From Verrucomicrobiota bacterium (lineage in GTDB: Bacteria > Verrucomicrobiota > Verrucomicrobiia > Limisphaerales > SXTU01), in NCBI GenBank assembly GCA_016235545.1, contig JACRKB010000155.1, positions 1 through 55,474 on the forward strand: 55,474 nt of DNA. Reading direction: 5' to 3'. The notes beneath the pieces are model-generated. The model saw only the letters and a list, made by a program, of their open reading frames with translations. It ran no database searches and was not told where the DNA came from. Positions 17,093-27,470 of this stretch are shown here, in pieces. A program made the position numbers and the translations under genes. The first letter of the stretch is position 1. Every line of letters begins with the position of its first letter.

Positions 17093-18040
17093 ATGATTAA
17101 AGTCGAAAATTTGACCAAGACGTTCGGGCCGAAGGTGGCCGTGAACGATGTTTCCTTCACCGTCCAGCGCGGCGAAGTGCTGGGCTTCCTCGGGCCGAAC
17201 GGCGCGGGCAAGTCCACCACCATGCGCATGGTCACGGGCTTCCTCCCGCCCACCGCCGGCCGCGTCACCATCGGCACGCACGACATGCTCGAAGACCCCG
17301 TGCCGGCCAAGCGCCTCATCGGCTACTTGCCGGAGTCCGCGCCGTGCTACAGCGACATGACCGTCCACGGCTTCCTGTCGTTCGCGGCGGAAATCCGCGG
17401 CTTGCGTGGCGACGCGAAGAAGACTGCCGTGCATCGCGCGGTGGAGATGTGCTTCCTCGAAAACGTCCTGCATCAAAGCGTGGACACGCTTTCCAAGGGC
17501 TACCGCCACCGCACCTGCTTCGCGCAGTCCATCATCCACGACCCGGAAATCCTCGTCATGGACGAGCCGACCGACGGTCTGGACCCGAACCAGAAGCACG
17601 AAATCCGGCAGCTCATCAAGCGCATGGGCGAGAAGAAGGCCATCATCTTCAGCACGCACATCCTCGAAGAGGTCGAGGCCGCCTGCACACGCGCCATCAT
17701 CATTGACCTCGGCAAAGTCGTCGCGAACGGCACGCCGCAAGAACTCAAGCGCAAGGCCCCGAACGCCGGTGCGATTCTGCTGCGCGTCAACGGCGTCGCC
17801 GCCGAAGCCGTGACCGGCAAGCTGCGCGCAGTGGACGGCGCGGAGCGCGTGCAGCTCGTGAAGGACGAGAACGGCACGGTGACGGCGCGGGTGTTCCCGA
17901 AGTCGTCGTCGAACGGCGAGTTCAGCAAGGCCGTGGGTGCGGCGGCGCAGGGCTGGCGCGTCGAGGAACTGCACATCGAGGAAGGCAAGCTGGACGAGTA
18001 TTTCCGCAGCATCACCGCGTCGGACACGGCGAAGAAGTAA
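17093..18040 (+). CDS. ABC transporter ATP-binding protein, GldA/NosF-like
   Basis: 315 residues. An N-terminal nucleotide-binding domain holds Walker A GPNGAGKST near residue 38, the signature LSKGYRHR near 135 (the LSKGY form typical of GldA-like exporters rather than LSGGQ), Walker B ILVMDEPTDGLDP near 155 and the switch His in FSTHILEEVE near 190. A C-terminal extension of about 90 residues has no clear motif. It starts a + strand operon with a permease (18103), a GldG-like auxiliary protein (18859) and a DUF4340 protein (20897). Such sets are related to the gliding-associated ABC exporter of Bacteroidota, but their cargo outside that phylum is unknown. A GGAG lies seven bases before the ATG. 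Confidence 0.93.
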   Translation: MIKVENLTKTFGPKVAVNDVSFTVQRGEVLGFLGPNGAGKSTTMRMVTGFLPPTAGRVTIGTHDMLEDPVPAKRLIGYLPESAPCYSDMTVHGFLSFAAEIRGLRGDAKKTAVHRAVEMCFLENVLHQSVDTLSKGYRHRTCFAQSIIHDPEILVMDEPTDGLDPNQKHEIRQLIKRMGEKKAIIFSTHILEEVEAACTRAIIIDLGKVVANGTPQELKRKAPNAGAILLRVNGVAAEAVTGKLRAVDGAERVQLVKDENGTVTARVFPKSSSNGEFSKAVGAAAQGWRVEELHIEEGKLDEYFRSITASDTAKK

Positions 18041-18067
18041 CTGCCGCGCCGGAACGAACCCCGGCCA

Positions 18068-18096
18068 ACCCGAAACTCCAAACTCCAAACTCGAAA
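18068..18096. repeat. Heptamer tract AAACTCC
   Basis: The 7-bp unit AAACTCC is repeated (GAAACTCC, AAACTCC, AAACTCG, AAACTTT) in the gap between the ATPase and permease genes, ending just before the permease ATG at 18103. No inverted partner is seen. Confidence 0.7.
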
Positions 18097-18102
18097 CTTT
18101 CC

Positions 18103-18840
18103 ATGGGCAACATCACCACCATCGCCAAGCGCGAACTGAGCGCCTACTTCGCGTCGCCGGTCGCCTACGTCTTCATCGTCATCTTCCTCCTGCTGACCGG
18201 GTTTTTCACCTTCATGGTCGGCGGGTTCTTCGAGCGCAACGTGGCGGACCTCACCGCGTTCTTCCTGTGGCACCCGTGGCTCTATCTCTTCCTCGTCCCG
18301 GCGGTCGGGATGCGCGTGTGGTCCGAGGAGCGGCGGCAGGGAACCATCGAGTTGCTGATGACCATGCCCATCACCCCGTGGCAGGCCATCATGGGGAAAT
18401 TTCTGGCGAGCTGGGCCTTCCTCGGGCTGGCCTTGGCGCTGACCTTCCCGGTCGTCATCACCGTGAAGTATCTTGGCAACCCGGACCTCGGCGTCGTGTC
18501 GGGCGCCTACATCGGAAGCTTCTTGCTCGCTGGCGCGTATCTGGCCATCACCTGCCTGACCTCCGCGCTCACGCGCAACCAGGTCATCGCGTTTATCATC
18601 TCGGTGGTCGTGTGCCTCTTCCTCATCCTCGCGGGCTGGCCGCCGGTGACGAACATCCTGACCAAGGCGCTGCCCGATAACCGCTGGATTGTCGAGCTGG
18701 TCTCGGCCTTCAGCGTGATGACGCACTTCGAGGACTTCCAGCGCGGCGTGGTGGACTCGCGGCACCTGCTGTTCTTCCTCTCGGTAATTGGCTTCTCGCT
18801 CTTCAGCACAAGCGTCGTGCTGCGCAGCGTGCGTTCCTAA
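18103..18840 (+). CDS. ABC transporter permease, GldF-like
   Basis: 245 residues with about six membrane helices. The start ITTIAKRELSAYFASPVAYV and the segment VWSEERRQGTIELLMTMPIT (near residues 68-88) are standard for ABC-2 type permeases of the GldF/NosY group. The C-terminal part contains the loop HFEDFQRGVVDSRHLLFF seen in this subfamily. It should form the membrane channel with the ATPase encoded 62 bp upstream and the GldG-like protein 18 bp downstream. Confidence 0.92.
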   Translation: MGNITTIAKRELSAYFASPVAYVFIVIFLLLTGFFTFMVGGFFERNVADLTAFFLWHPWLYLFLVPAVGMRVWSEERRQGTIELLMTMPITPWQAIMGKFLASWAFLGLALALTFPVVITVKYLGNPDLGVVSGAYIGSFLLAGAYLAITCLTSALTRNQVIAFIISVVVCLFLILAGWPPVTNILTKALPDNRWIVELVSAFSVMTHFEDFQRGVVDSRHLLFFLSVIGFSLFSTSVVLRSVRS

Positions 18841-18858
18841 CCCATTTTTCCTGAGCAC

Positions 18859-20763
18859 ATGAAACAGAAGAAACTCGAAACGCTGCTCTACTCCGCCGTC
18901 GGCATCGTCGCCATGGCGCTCATCCTCGTCGCGGTGAATTTCATCGCCGCGACGTTCCGGTCGCGCGTGGACCTCACCGCCGACAAGCTCTACACGCTCT
19001 CCGACGGCACGAAGAAAATCGTCGGCAAGCTGGATACCAAGGTCAAAATCCGCCTCTACTATTCGCAGCGCGACAACGCCATGCCGGTCTTCCTCAAGAC
19101 CTACGCCCAGCGCGTCGAGGACCTGCTCACCGAGCTGCGCCAGCACTCCAAGTTCATCGAAATTGAGAAGCTCGACCCGCAGCCGGACTCCGATGCTGAG
19201 GACTCCGCGAACCTCGACGGCGTCGAAGGCCAGCCCACCCAGACCGGCGAGAAGATTTACCTCGGCATCTCCATCAGTTGCCTCGACCAGAAGGTCGCGC
19301 TGCCGTTCCTCTCGCCCGAGCGCGAGAAGCTGCTGGAGTATGACCTCGCCCGCGCCATCGCGCGCATTGCGAACCCGACCAAGCCCGTCGTCGGCGTCAT
19401 GTCCGCGCTGCCGGTCTTCGGCACGCCGATGAATCCGATGATGATGCGGATGGGCCAGCAGGGCGGCCAGCAGCCCCCGTGGTATCTCATTAGCGAGCTG
19501 AAGAATGACTTCGACGTGCAGCAAATCGAGATGACGGCCACGGAGATTCCCGCCGCTGTGAAGGTGCTCCTCGTCATCCACCCGCGCGACATCTCGGACG
19601 CGGCGCAGTTCGCGATTGACCAGTTCATCCTGCGCGGCGGCAAGCTCATCGCCTACCTCGACACGGTGTCGGTCATTGACCAGCAGAAGCAGGGCGGCAA
19701 CCCGATGATGGGCGGCGGCCCGCCGACGAGCTCCTCGCTCGACAAGCTGCTCGGCGCGTGGGGCGTCGGTTTCGACAAGACGAAGTGCGTCGCCGACATG
19801 AAATACGTCTCGCGCATGGGAGGCCAGCGCGGCCCGCAACAGCAGCCCGCCGTGCTCTCGCTCACCACCGACGCGATTGACCGCGAGGACATTTCCACGA
19901 GCCAGGTGGACAGCCTGCTCTACCTGTTCGGCGGCGCGTTCACCGGCTCGCCGACGGAGGGTTTGAAGAAGACCGTGCTGCTCAAGTCCACCACGCAGTC
20001 GCAGCTCGTCGAGGGTTTCCTCGCGCAGATGTCCGGCGAGGCCATCGTGAAGGACTTCAAGCCCAGCAGCACGGAATACGCGCGGGCCATCCGGTTGAGC
20101 GGCAAGTTCAAGACCGCCTTTCCCAACGGCAAGCCGGAGTCCGCTCCGCCCGCGCCCGGCGAGGAGAAGAAGCCCGACGCGCCGTCCACCGCGCTGAAGG
20201 AAGCCGCCGCCGAGAACCACGTCATCCTCGTGGGCGACGCCGACATGCTCTTCGACCAGTTCTGCGTGCAGATTCAGGACTTCTTCGGCCAGCGCGTCGT
20301 CATCCCGCGCAACGGCAACGTGAACCTCGCGCAGAACTTCGTGGAGCAGCTCTCCGGCGACACCGCGCTGATGAACACGCGCAGCCGCGCCATCGTGCAG
20401 CGGCAGTTCACCCGTGTGCGCGACATGCAGTTGAAGGCCGAGGATGCTTACCGCGAAAAAATCAAGGGCTTGGAAACCAGCTTGCAGGACACGCAGAAGA
20501 AGCTGAACGACCTCCAGCGCAACAAGGAGAAGGGCCAGCGCTTCGTGATGTCACCCGAGCAGCAGAAGGAGCTGGAGAACTTCCGCAAGCAGGAGGCCAG
20601 CGTGAAGGTCGAGCTCAAGAACCTGCGCCGGAACCTGCGGCAGGAGGTCGAGTCCATGGAGAACCGGCTCAAGTGGACGAACATCGCCGGGATGCCGTTC
20701 CTCGTGACCATCGGCGGCATCGGCCTGGCCGTCTTCAAACGCAAACGCACGGCGGCCCGATGA
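18859..20763 (+). CDS. GldG-like ABC transporter auxiliary protein
   Basis: 634 residues. One membrane helix at the N-terminus (residues 9-31), a large extracytoplasmic region, and a second helix near the C-terminus (FLVTIGGIGLAVFKRKR). The N-terminal part matches the GldG/ABC_transp_aux family: RVDLTADKLYTLSDGTKKIV and LDTKVKIRLYYSQRDNAMPV near 35-75, then RVEDLLTELRQHSKFIEIEK. The central region carries the Rossmann-like segment KVLLVIHPRDISDAAQFAID and GGKLIAYLDTVSV. Residues 525-600 are a predicted coiled coil (DTQKKLNDLQRNKEKGQRFV). The protein probably couples the exporter to cell-envelope partners. Gene order ATPase-permease-GldG-DUF4340 supports one operon. Confidence 0.9.
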   Translation: MKQKKLETLLYSAVGIVAMALILVAVNFIAATFRSRVDLTADKLYTLSDGTKKIVGKLDTKVKIRLYYSQRDNAMPVFLKTYAQRVEDLLTELRQHSKFIEIEKLDPQPDSDAEDSANLDGVEGQPTQTGEKIYLGISISCLDQKVALPFLSPEREKLLEYDLARAIARIANPTKPVVGVMSALPVFGTPMNPMMMRMGQQGGQQPPWYLISELKNDFDVQQIEMTATEIPAAVKVLLVIHPRDISDAAQFAIDQFILRGGKLIAYLDTVSVIDQQKQGGNPMMGGGPPTSSSLDKLLGAWGVGFDKTKCVADMKYVSRMGGQRGPQQQPAVLSLTTDAIDREDISTSQVDSLLYLFGGAFTGSPTEGLKKTVLLKSTTQSQLVEGFLAQMSGEAIVKDFKPSSTEYARAIRLSGKFKTAFPNGKPESAPPAPGEEKKPDAPSTALKEAAAENHVILVGDADMLFDQFCVQIQDFFGQRVVIPRNGNVNLAQNFVEQLSGDTALMNTRSRAIVQRQFTRVRDMQLKAEDAYREKIKGLETSLQDTQKKLNDLQRNKEKGQRFVMSPEQQKELENFRKQEASVKVELKNLRRNLRQEVESMENRLKWTNIAGMPFLVTIGGIGLAVFKRKRTAAR

Positions 20764-20796
20764 ACAGCACGTCTAGCTCACGCATGAACGTCTCGG

Positions 20797-20890
20797 AGAA
20801 ACGGAGTGATGGAGAAATGGAGTGTTGGAGTGCTGACTCCGCTCCTTCCATTTCTCCACTACTCCACCACTCCATCACTCCGTTCCTCTC
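20797..20890. repeat. Hairpin repeat, family G (8-bp units)
   Basis: Left arm from 20801 (ACGGAGTGATGGAGAAATGG) and right arm to 20885 (CCACCACTCCATCACTCCGT) are complementary and built from ACTCCATC-type units. The element lies between the GldG-like and DUF4340 genes and ends just before the ATG at 20897. Confidence 0.8.
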
Positions 20891-20896
20891 CCCCTC

Positions 20897-22078
20897 ATGA
20901 ACCGCAAGCAGCTCCTCACTCTCCTCGTGCTCGTGGCCGTCATCGGCGGCGCGGGTTTGCTCGTCAACAAGCGCCGCCAGGGCGACTGGCAGCAATCTTC
21001 CTCTGGCGGCGGCCAGAAGCTCGCCGGCTCGCTCGACGTCAACGCCGTCACCACCGTCAGCATCAAGTCCAGCGCGGGCGAACTGAACCTCGTGAAGTCT
21101 GGCGACGCTTGGGTTGTGAAGGAGCGCGGCGATTACGCGGCGAACTTCGGCACCATCGCCGACCTCATCCGCAAGTTTGCTGACGTGAAGGCCGTGCAGA
21201 CCGAGCAAATCGGCGCGTCCCAGCACGCGCGGCTTGAGCTTCAGGCCCCTGGCGACGGCGAGGGCAAGGGCACGCTCGTCGAGCTCAAGGGAAAGGACGG
21301 CAAGGCGCTCAAGTCCGTCGTGCTCGGCAAGAAGCAGACGAAGAAGTCCGAGGGCGGGCCGTTCGGCGGCGGTGAGTTCCCCGTGGGCCGCTGGGTGCGC
21401 GATACCGCGAGCAAGGACACCGTCATCGTGACCAGCGAGCAGTTCGCCGATGCCGAGCCGAAGCCGGAGAACTGGCTGGAGAAAGATTTCCTCAAGGTCG
21501 AGCACGTCAAGTCCATCGCCGTCAGCTACGCGACTAACGCCGCGAGCGGCTGGAAAGTCACGCGCGAGACGGAAGGTGCAGAGTGGAAGCTGGCAGCGGC
21601 CAAGGCGGGCGAGAACGTGGACACCAACAAACTCTCCGCCCTCGGCAGCCCGCTGAGTTCGCCGTCCTTCAGCGATGTGGTGGCCGACCCGCAGGCCGAC
21701 AAGCTCGGCCTCGACAAGCCCGCGACGCTCGTGCTGGAGACCTTCGACGGCTTTACCTACACGGCGAAGGCTGGCACCGCGAGCGGCGACAACTATCCCT
21801 TCACCATCGCCGTGGCTGCGAACTTTCCAAAGGCCCGCACGCCCGCGAAGGACGAGAAGCCCGAGGACAAGGACAAGTTGGACAAGGAGTTTACGGAGTC
21901 GCAGAAGAAGCTCGCGGAGAAGCTCGCCGCTGAGACGAAGTTCGCCAAGTGGACCTATCTCGTTTCCAAATACACCCTCGACAGCGTCCTGAAACCCCGC
22001 GCCGATTTGCTCGCCGAGAAGAAGGAAGAGCCGAAGCCCGACGCACCGAAGGCTCAGCCCAAGCCGGAAGCCAAGTGA
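20897..22078 (+). CDS. DUF4340 domain-containing protein
   Basis: 393 residues. One N-terminal membrane helix (QLLTLLVLVAVIGGAGLLV, residues 5-23) is followed by a repeated beta-rich extracytoplasmic domain. The pattern VTTVSIKSSAGELNLVKSGD near 50-70, ERGDYAANFGTIADLIRKFA near 76-96 and a second copy (WLEKDFLKVEHVKSIAVSYA near 195, then WKVTRETEGAEWKL) is that of DUF4340 proteins, which regularly follow GldG-like genes. The C-terminus is rich in Lys, Glu and Pro. It probably works with the upstream exporter at the outer face of the membrane; the biochemical role is unknown. A hairpin repeat separates it from the GldG-like gene. Confidence 0.9.
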   Translation: MNRKQLLTLLVLVAVIGGAGLLVNKRRQGDWQQSSSGGGQKLAGSLDVNAVTTVSIKSSAGELNLVKSGDAWVVKERGDYAANFGTIADLIRKFADVKAVQTEQIGASQHARLELQAPGDGEGKGTLVELKGKDGKALKSVVLGKKQTKKSEGGPFGGGEFPVGRWVRDTASKDTVIVTSEQFADAEPKPENWLEKDFLKVEHVKSIAVSYATNAASGWKVTRETEGAEWKLAAAKAGENVDTNKLSALGSPLSSPSFSDVVADPQADKLGLDKPATLVLETFDGFTYTAKAGTASGDNYPFTIAVAANFPKARTPAKDEKPEDKDKLDKEFTESQKKLAEKLAAETKFAKWTYLVSKYTLDSVLKPRADLLAEKKEEPKPDAPKAQPKPEAK

Positions 22079-22109
22079 TGCCGGGTGCGGTGGCAGCGCA
22101 CTCCGCACC

Positions 22110-23234
22110 CTACTTCCCCGTCTTCAGAAAGTGCTCGAAGAAGGCGACGAGCTGCGCGTTGGACTCGTCGTTGGGCGAGTGGTCTTTCCGGTTCGTCATC
22201 GCCACGCGGTTCTTCGCGCCGAGGAGGTCGTTCACAGCGATGGTGTGGTTCAGCGGTATCCACCGGCTCGGCGCATCCTCGCTGCCACCGCTGACGAGGA
22301 ACGGGCGGGGGGCCATCAGCGCGTGGACTTCGTGGAGGTCGCGGCCGGTCTCCATCATCACCTTGTAAGCGCCGGTGCGCGGGCTGTCGGCGCGGATGAG
22401 GCCGGGCTTGCGCGTGACCTGCGGGTCGCGGCCCAGATACCACGGCTCCCAGTAGTTCACGCTGCCACGAGGTTCGTCGAAGACTATTCCGGGGTCGCTC
22501 CATGCGGCGGCGGCGAATTTTTCGTAGAAGCACGAGGCGAACATGGCCCACTTGCCGCCGTAGCTGTGGCCAGCCACTCCGATGCGCTTGGAGTCAACTT
22601 GCGGGAGGTTCGCCAAGGCGTGCCAGCAGTTCGCGCCGATGTAGCCGAGGAAGGAGAGCGGTTGCCAGCCGTCGCGGCCCGGCTCGGGTGAGCGCGCATC
22701 GCCGCCGGGCGAGCCGATGCTGAGGGAGACAAATCCTTTGCGCGTGAGCTGCGCGGCGAAATCGCGGCCCGGATTCTTGCCGAGGCCGATGCTCGTCTCT
22801 GGCTCGTAGAAGGGCACGAGCACGGCGGGGAACGGGCCTTTGCCATCGGGGATGAGCAGCCACGCCTCGCCGGAGACGCCGGGGGCAAGCTCCACGCGGA
22901 CGCGATTCTGGGTGAAGTTGTCGCGCTTGCTCTGCGAGAGAAATTCCAGCTTTGGCTTCTCAAGCACGGGCGGCCACGCGCCCATGAGGCCGTGCCATTG
23001 CGCAAGAATCTCCGCACGGCGGCGCGGCCAGTCGGCGGCGGTCTTCACGTGCGAGCTGTCGTTGAAGAGCAGCGGGGAGCGGTAGTTGCCGAGCTGGCCG
23101 GCGAATTCGGCGGGCGGGGTGAAGAAGGGGGAGATGAGTTGCGTGGCCGAGTCCGCTGCTTGGAGCTGGGCCGCGCCGATGCAGACGAGGAAAGTGATTA
23201 GTGAGTAGTGATTAGTGAGGCGTCGTGGGTGCAT
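22110..23234 (-). CDS. Exported alpha/beta hydrolase (serine esterase/peptidase-like)
   Basis: 374 residues. After a signal-like N-terminus (MHPRRLTNHYSLITFLVCIG, then AAQLQAADS), residues 80-370 form an alpha/beta hydrolase: WLLIPDGKGPFPAVLVPFYE (first strands), an insertion with GSPGGDARSPEP, the nucleophile elbow GVAGHSYGGKWA near 230, and a late acid/His region (FLVSGGSEDAPS and NRKDHSPNDES). This layout resembles acetyl-xylan-esterase-like or dienelactone-type hydrolases, but the substrate is not evident. The ATG at 23234 is five bases after the lspA stop codon, so they are probably one unit. Part of the signal peptide (LTNHYSLIT) is coded by a tandem 7-bp repeat, see 23194-23220. Confidence 0.85.
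   Translation of the reverse strand: MHPRRLTNHYSLITFLVCIGAAQLQAADSATQLISPFFTPPAEFAGQLGNYRSPLLFNDSSHVKTAADWPRRRAEILAQWHGLMGAWPPVLEKPKLEFLSQSKRDNFTQNRVRVELAPGVSGEAWLLIPDGKGPFPAVLVPFYEPETSIGLGKNPGRDFAAQLTRKGFVSLSIGSPGGDARSPEPGRDGWQPLSFLGYIGANCWHALANLPQVDSKRIGVAGHSYGGKWAMFASCFYEKFAAAAWSDPGIVFDEPRGSVNYWEPWYLGRDPQVTRKPGLIRADSPRTGAYKVMMETGRDLHEVHALMAPRPFLVSGGSEDAPSRWIPLNHTIAVNDLLGAKNRVAMTNRKDHSPNDESNAQLVAFFEHFLKTGK
23194..23220. repeat. Heptamer tract TTAGTGA inside the hydrolase signal peptide
   Basis: Units TTAGTGA, GTAGTGA, TTAGTGA and variants follow each other in the first codons of the alpha/beta hydrolase gene and code for LTNHYSLIT on the minus strand. Confidence 0.75.
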
Positions 23235-23239
23235 GGATT

Positions 23240-23797
23240 TCACGTCTCGTTCGACAATGGGGCGGTGGATTTCTTGGCGACAGTTTCCGGCGGAGCAGCG
23301 GTCGCCGGCTCTGGCTGCTTTCCGTCCATTTGCCAAGAGAGCAGGAACATCAGGCCCACGCCGATGCAGATGCCGCTGTCGGCGATGTTGAAGGCCGGGA
23401 AGCCCGCCTCGTTGCCGCTGCGCGTCTGGACATGGAAGTAGATGAAGTCCACCACGTGCTTGTGAACGAGCCGGTCGATGATGTTGCCGACGATGCCGCC
23501 GAACATCAGGCCCAGCGCCCATTGCCCGAGCCGCTGCTCGATGCCGAAGTGGTGCCGCGTGAGGAAGAGCGCGAGCAGCGCCAGCATCGCGATGACGGTG
23601 AGCAGCTCGTTGTTCCCGTGAAACATGCTCCACGCCGCGCCGGTGTTGCCCCAGTGCACGAACTTGAAGAAGCCCTCGACGACGACCCGCTCCTGCGCGT
23701 AGCCGAGGAAGCGCAGCACGGCGAACTTCGTGAGCTGGTCCAGCACCAGCGTCACGGTGGCCACGAGCGCCATGCGGCGGTTGGGTGTCAAGGTCAT
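23240..23797 (-). CDS. lspA: Lipoprotein signal peptidase (signal peptidase II)
   Basis: 185 residues with four membrane helices. The enzyme cuts the signal peptide of prolipoproteins after the Cys is acylated. Conserved motifs: DQLTK at residues 20-24, NTGAAWSMF near 51-59, GNIIDRL near 104-110, and the catalytic aspartates in VVDF (D117) and FNIADSGI (D140). The C-terminal 35 residues are a Pro/Ala-rich tail beyond the usual end. Several probable lipoproteins in this window (livK, the amidohydrolase, the TIGR04073 protein) would be its substrates. The hydrolase gene follows within a few bases. Confidence 0.96.
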   Translation of the reverse strand: MTLTPNRRMALVATVTLVLDQLTKFAVLRFLGYAQERVVVEGFFKFVHWGNTGAAWSMFHGNNELLTVIAMLALLALFLTRHHFGIEQRLGQWALGLMFGGIVGNIIDRLVHKHVVDFIYFHVQTRSGNEAGFPAFNIADSGICIGVGLMFLLSWQMDGKQPEPATAAPPETVAKKSTAPLSNET

Positions 23798-23850
23798 GCG
23801 CCGCGTGGTTTAGCCGGTCGGCAGCGGGATGACAACTGTGGGCTGCCGAG

Positions 23851-23939
23851 GGAGGAGTCAGGAGTCAGGAGTCAGAAGCCAGCAGTCCGCGGTCGGCGGT
23901 CAGGGTCACACTTCGGAAGCAGCACACGACTTCTGACTC

Positions 23940-23961
<22 letters not shown>
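23851..23961. repeat. Hairpin repeat, family C (GTCAGGA heptamers), copy 1
   Basis: Left arm 23854-23880 is AGTCAGG repeated about three times, then AGTCAGAAGCC. Right arm 23929-23961 is GACTTCTGACTCCTAACTTC then TGACTTCTGGCTTC, its imperfect complement. The right arm contains the stop codon and last five codons (PEVRS) of the histidine kinase gene. The centre includes CGCGGTCGGCGGTCAGGG. Confidence 0.85.
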
Positions 23962-26294
<2,333 letters not shown>

Positions 26295-26522
26295 GCCATC
26301 TCCTTGGCCACCGTGCCGGGTGTGGCTGCGAAGTTTGACTCGGATTTGTCGTCGCGCGTCATGGGCCGGATGCTTTCCCTGATTTGTCCGTTGCGGGCGC
26401 TTTGGCCGGAACGGGCTGCTCCGTGGAACGGGGGCACTATGCCCATGCTGCTCCGACGGGAAAGCGAAAAGTCGGCTCTCACGGCTGGCCGGGCGGAGCA
26501 CCGCTTTTTCAACGCTGTGGCT

Positions 26523-26600
26523 GTTCCGCACCTGCTCGTAATCCTCATCCTGCTCCGACCCCTCGCGTTCCGATCATCGGAGCAAGCTTTGCCGGAACGA
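26523..26600. repeat. Family H repeat (copy 2, inverted) and outer arm of a nested element
   Basis: CCTGCTCGTAATCCTCATCC at 26530, then CCTCGCGTTCCGATCATCGG, is the reverse complement of the right half of copy 1 (9540-9597) with few changes. It ends in CCGGAACGAT, complemented by ATCGTTCCGG at about 26762 on the other side of element A1. Confidence 0.75.
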
Positions 26601-26605
26601 TTTTT

Positions 26606-26757
26606 TAGCCACGGATGGAACACAGATGAAACACGGATGGGGGCGAGGAAAAGGCAACCTTCCAAGTAGAGGAACGCGCACACCAAACGGTGGTGGCGGA
26701 CGCGGCAGGCATCGTCAAGACAGTGGCCTGCTGTTCCGTGTTTCATCCGTGGCTCAA
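26606..26757 (+). repeat. Dispersed hairpin element, family A (copy A1)
   Basis: 152 bp with terminal inverted repeats: TAGCCACGGATGGAACACAG at the left and CCGTGTTTCATCCGTGGCTC at the right. The interior (GCGCACACCAAACGGTGG, CGTCAAGACAGTGGCCTGCT) is shared with the oppositely oriented copy A2 at 32818-32980, so the similarity is not limited to the arms. Confidence 0.85.
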
Positions 26758-26913
26758 CTGCATCGTTCCGGCTTAGGATTACGAGCAGGCGGGTTGGCAC
26801 GATTGCGTCGCTCGCGACGTTCGGCCCGCAAGAAGCTGAGGTGCGCCCCACCGATTGGCGCACCCGGTGCAAGCCACTTGCGCGCCGGCGGGCGCTTTGT
26901 TACGCAGTGGGCC

Positions 26914-27393
26914 ATGAAACTTCCCATCGTGCTGGGGCTGGCCGCCGCGCTCACGCTCGGTTCCGCGCAGGACACGCAGAAGCCCGGCCAGCCGCCGACG
27001 CCCGATCCGCGCAAGGGCAAATACGGCTACCGCGACAAGGGCGGCGAGTTCGTCATCGCGCCGCAGTTCGACTACGCGGGCGAGTTCAGCGAGGGGCTGG
27101 CGGTCGTGGGCCTTGGCAAGTTCCCTGCCACCAGATGGGGCTACATCAACTTGCAGGGGCAGGTCGTCATCCCGGCGCAGTTCGACGGCGCGCACGACTT
27201 CTCCGAGGGCATGGCGGCGGTCGGCGTGGGCGGCAAGCTCGGCTACATTGACCGCGCCGGGAAGCTGGCCGTGCCGCCGCAGTTCGACGAGGCGCAGAAG
27301 TTCATCGGAGGCCGCGCCCGGGTGCGGATCATCAAGAGCGGCTACGGCTACATCAACCGGGCCGGTGAGTTCGTGGTGCCGCTTCAGCCGTGA
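26914..27393 (+). CDS. Exported WG-repeat protein
   Basis: 159 residues. The signal peptide MKLPIVLGLAAALTLGSAQ is followed by a short Pro-rich linker and three full and one partial WG (KWG) repeats: KYGYRDKGGEFVIAPQFDYA, RWGYINLQGQVVIPAQFDGA, KLGYIDRAGKLAVPPQFDEA and YGYINRAGEFVVPLQP. WG repeats form beta-rich modules of unknown binding function and are common in exported proteins. The ATG at 26914 was chosen because the longer open frame upstream runs through repeat elements. The TIGR04073 gene starts 77 bp downstream on the same strand. Confidence 0.88.
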   Translation: MKLPIVLGLAAALTLGSAQDTQKPGQPPTPDPRKGKYGYRDKGGEFVIAPQFDYAGEFSEGLAVVGLGKFPATRWGYINLQGQVVIPAQFDGAHDFSEGMAAVGVGGKLGYIDRAGKLAVPPQFDEAQKFIGGRARVRIIKSGYGYINRAGEFVVPLQP

Positions 27394-27470
27394 GAGCCAG
27401 TCCGGGCTGGCCAATTCAATCTTTACAGCCGCCCGCGTCGCATTACTCTGCGCCCCGACTTCAACGACCT

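Larger units (their letters stand above)
26295..26913. other. Gene-free stretch filled by nested repeats
   Basis: About 620 bp between the histidine kinase and the WG-repeat gene. From 26520 on it holds family H arms around a full family A element. The part 26295-26519 has no supported gene; it contains short purine/pyrimidine arms such as CCGGAACGGGCTGCTCCG near 26407 that look like another degraded hairpin. Confidence 0.5.

Noticed and set aside
17500-20220. 906-codon open frame on the minus strand
   Set aside because: It runs antisense across the GldA/F/G-like genes, which have clear motifs and operon spacing. The antisense product is Arg/Glu/His-rich with no domain; long antisense frames are expected in high-G+C coding DNA.
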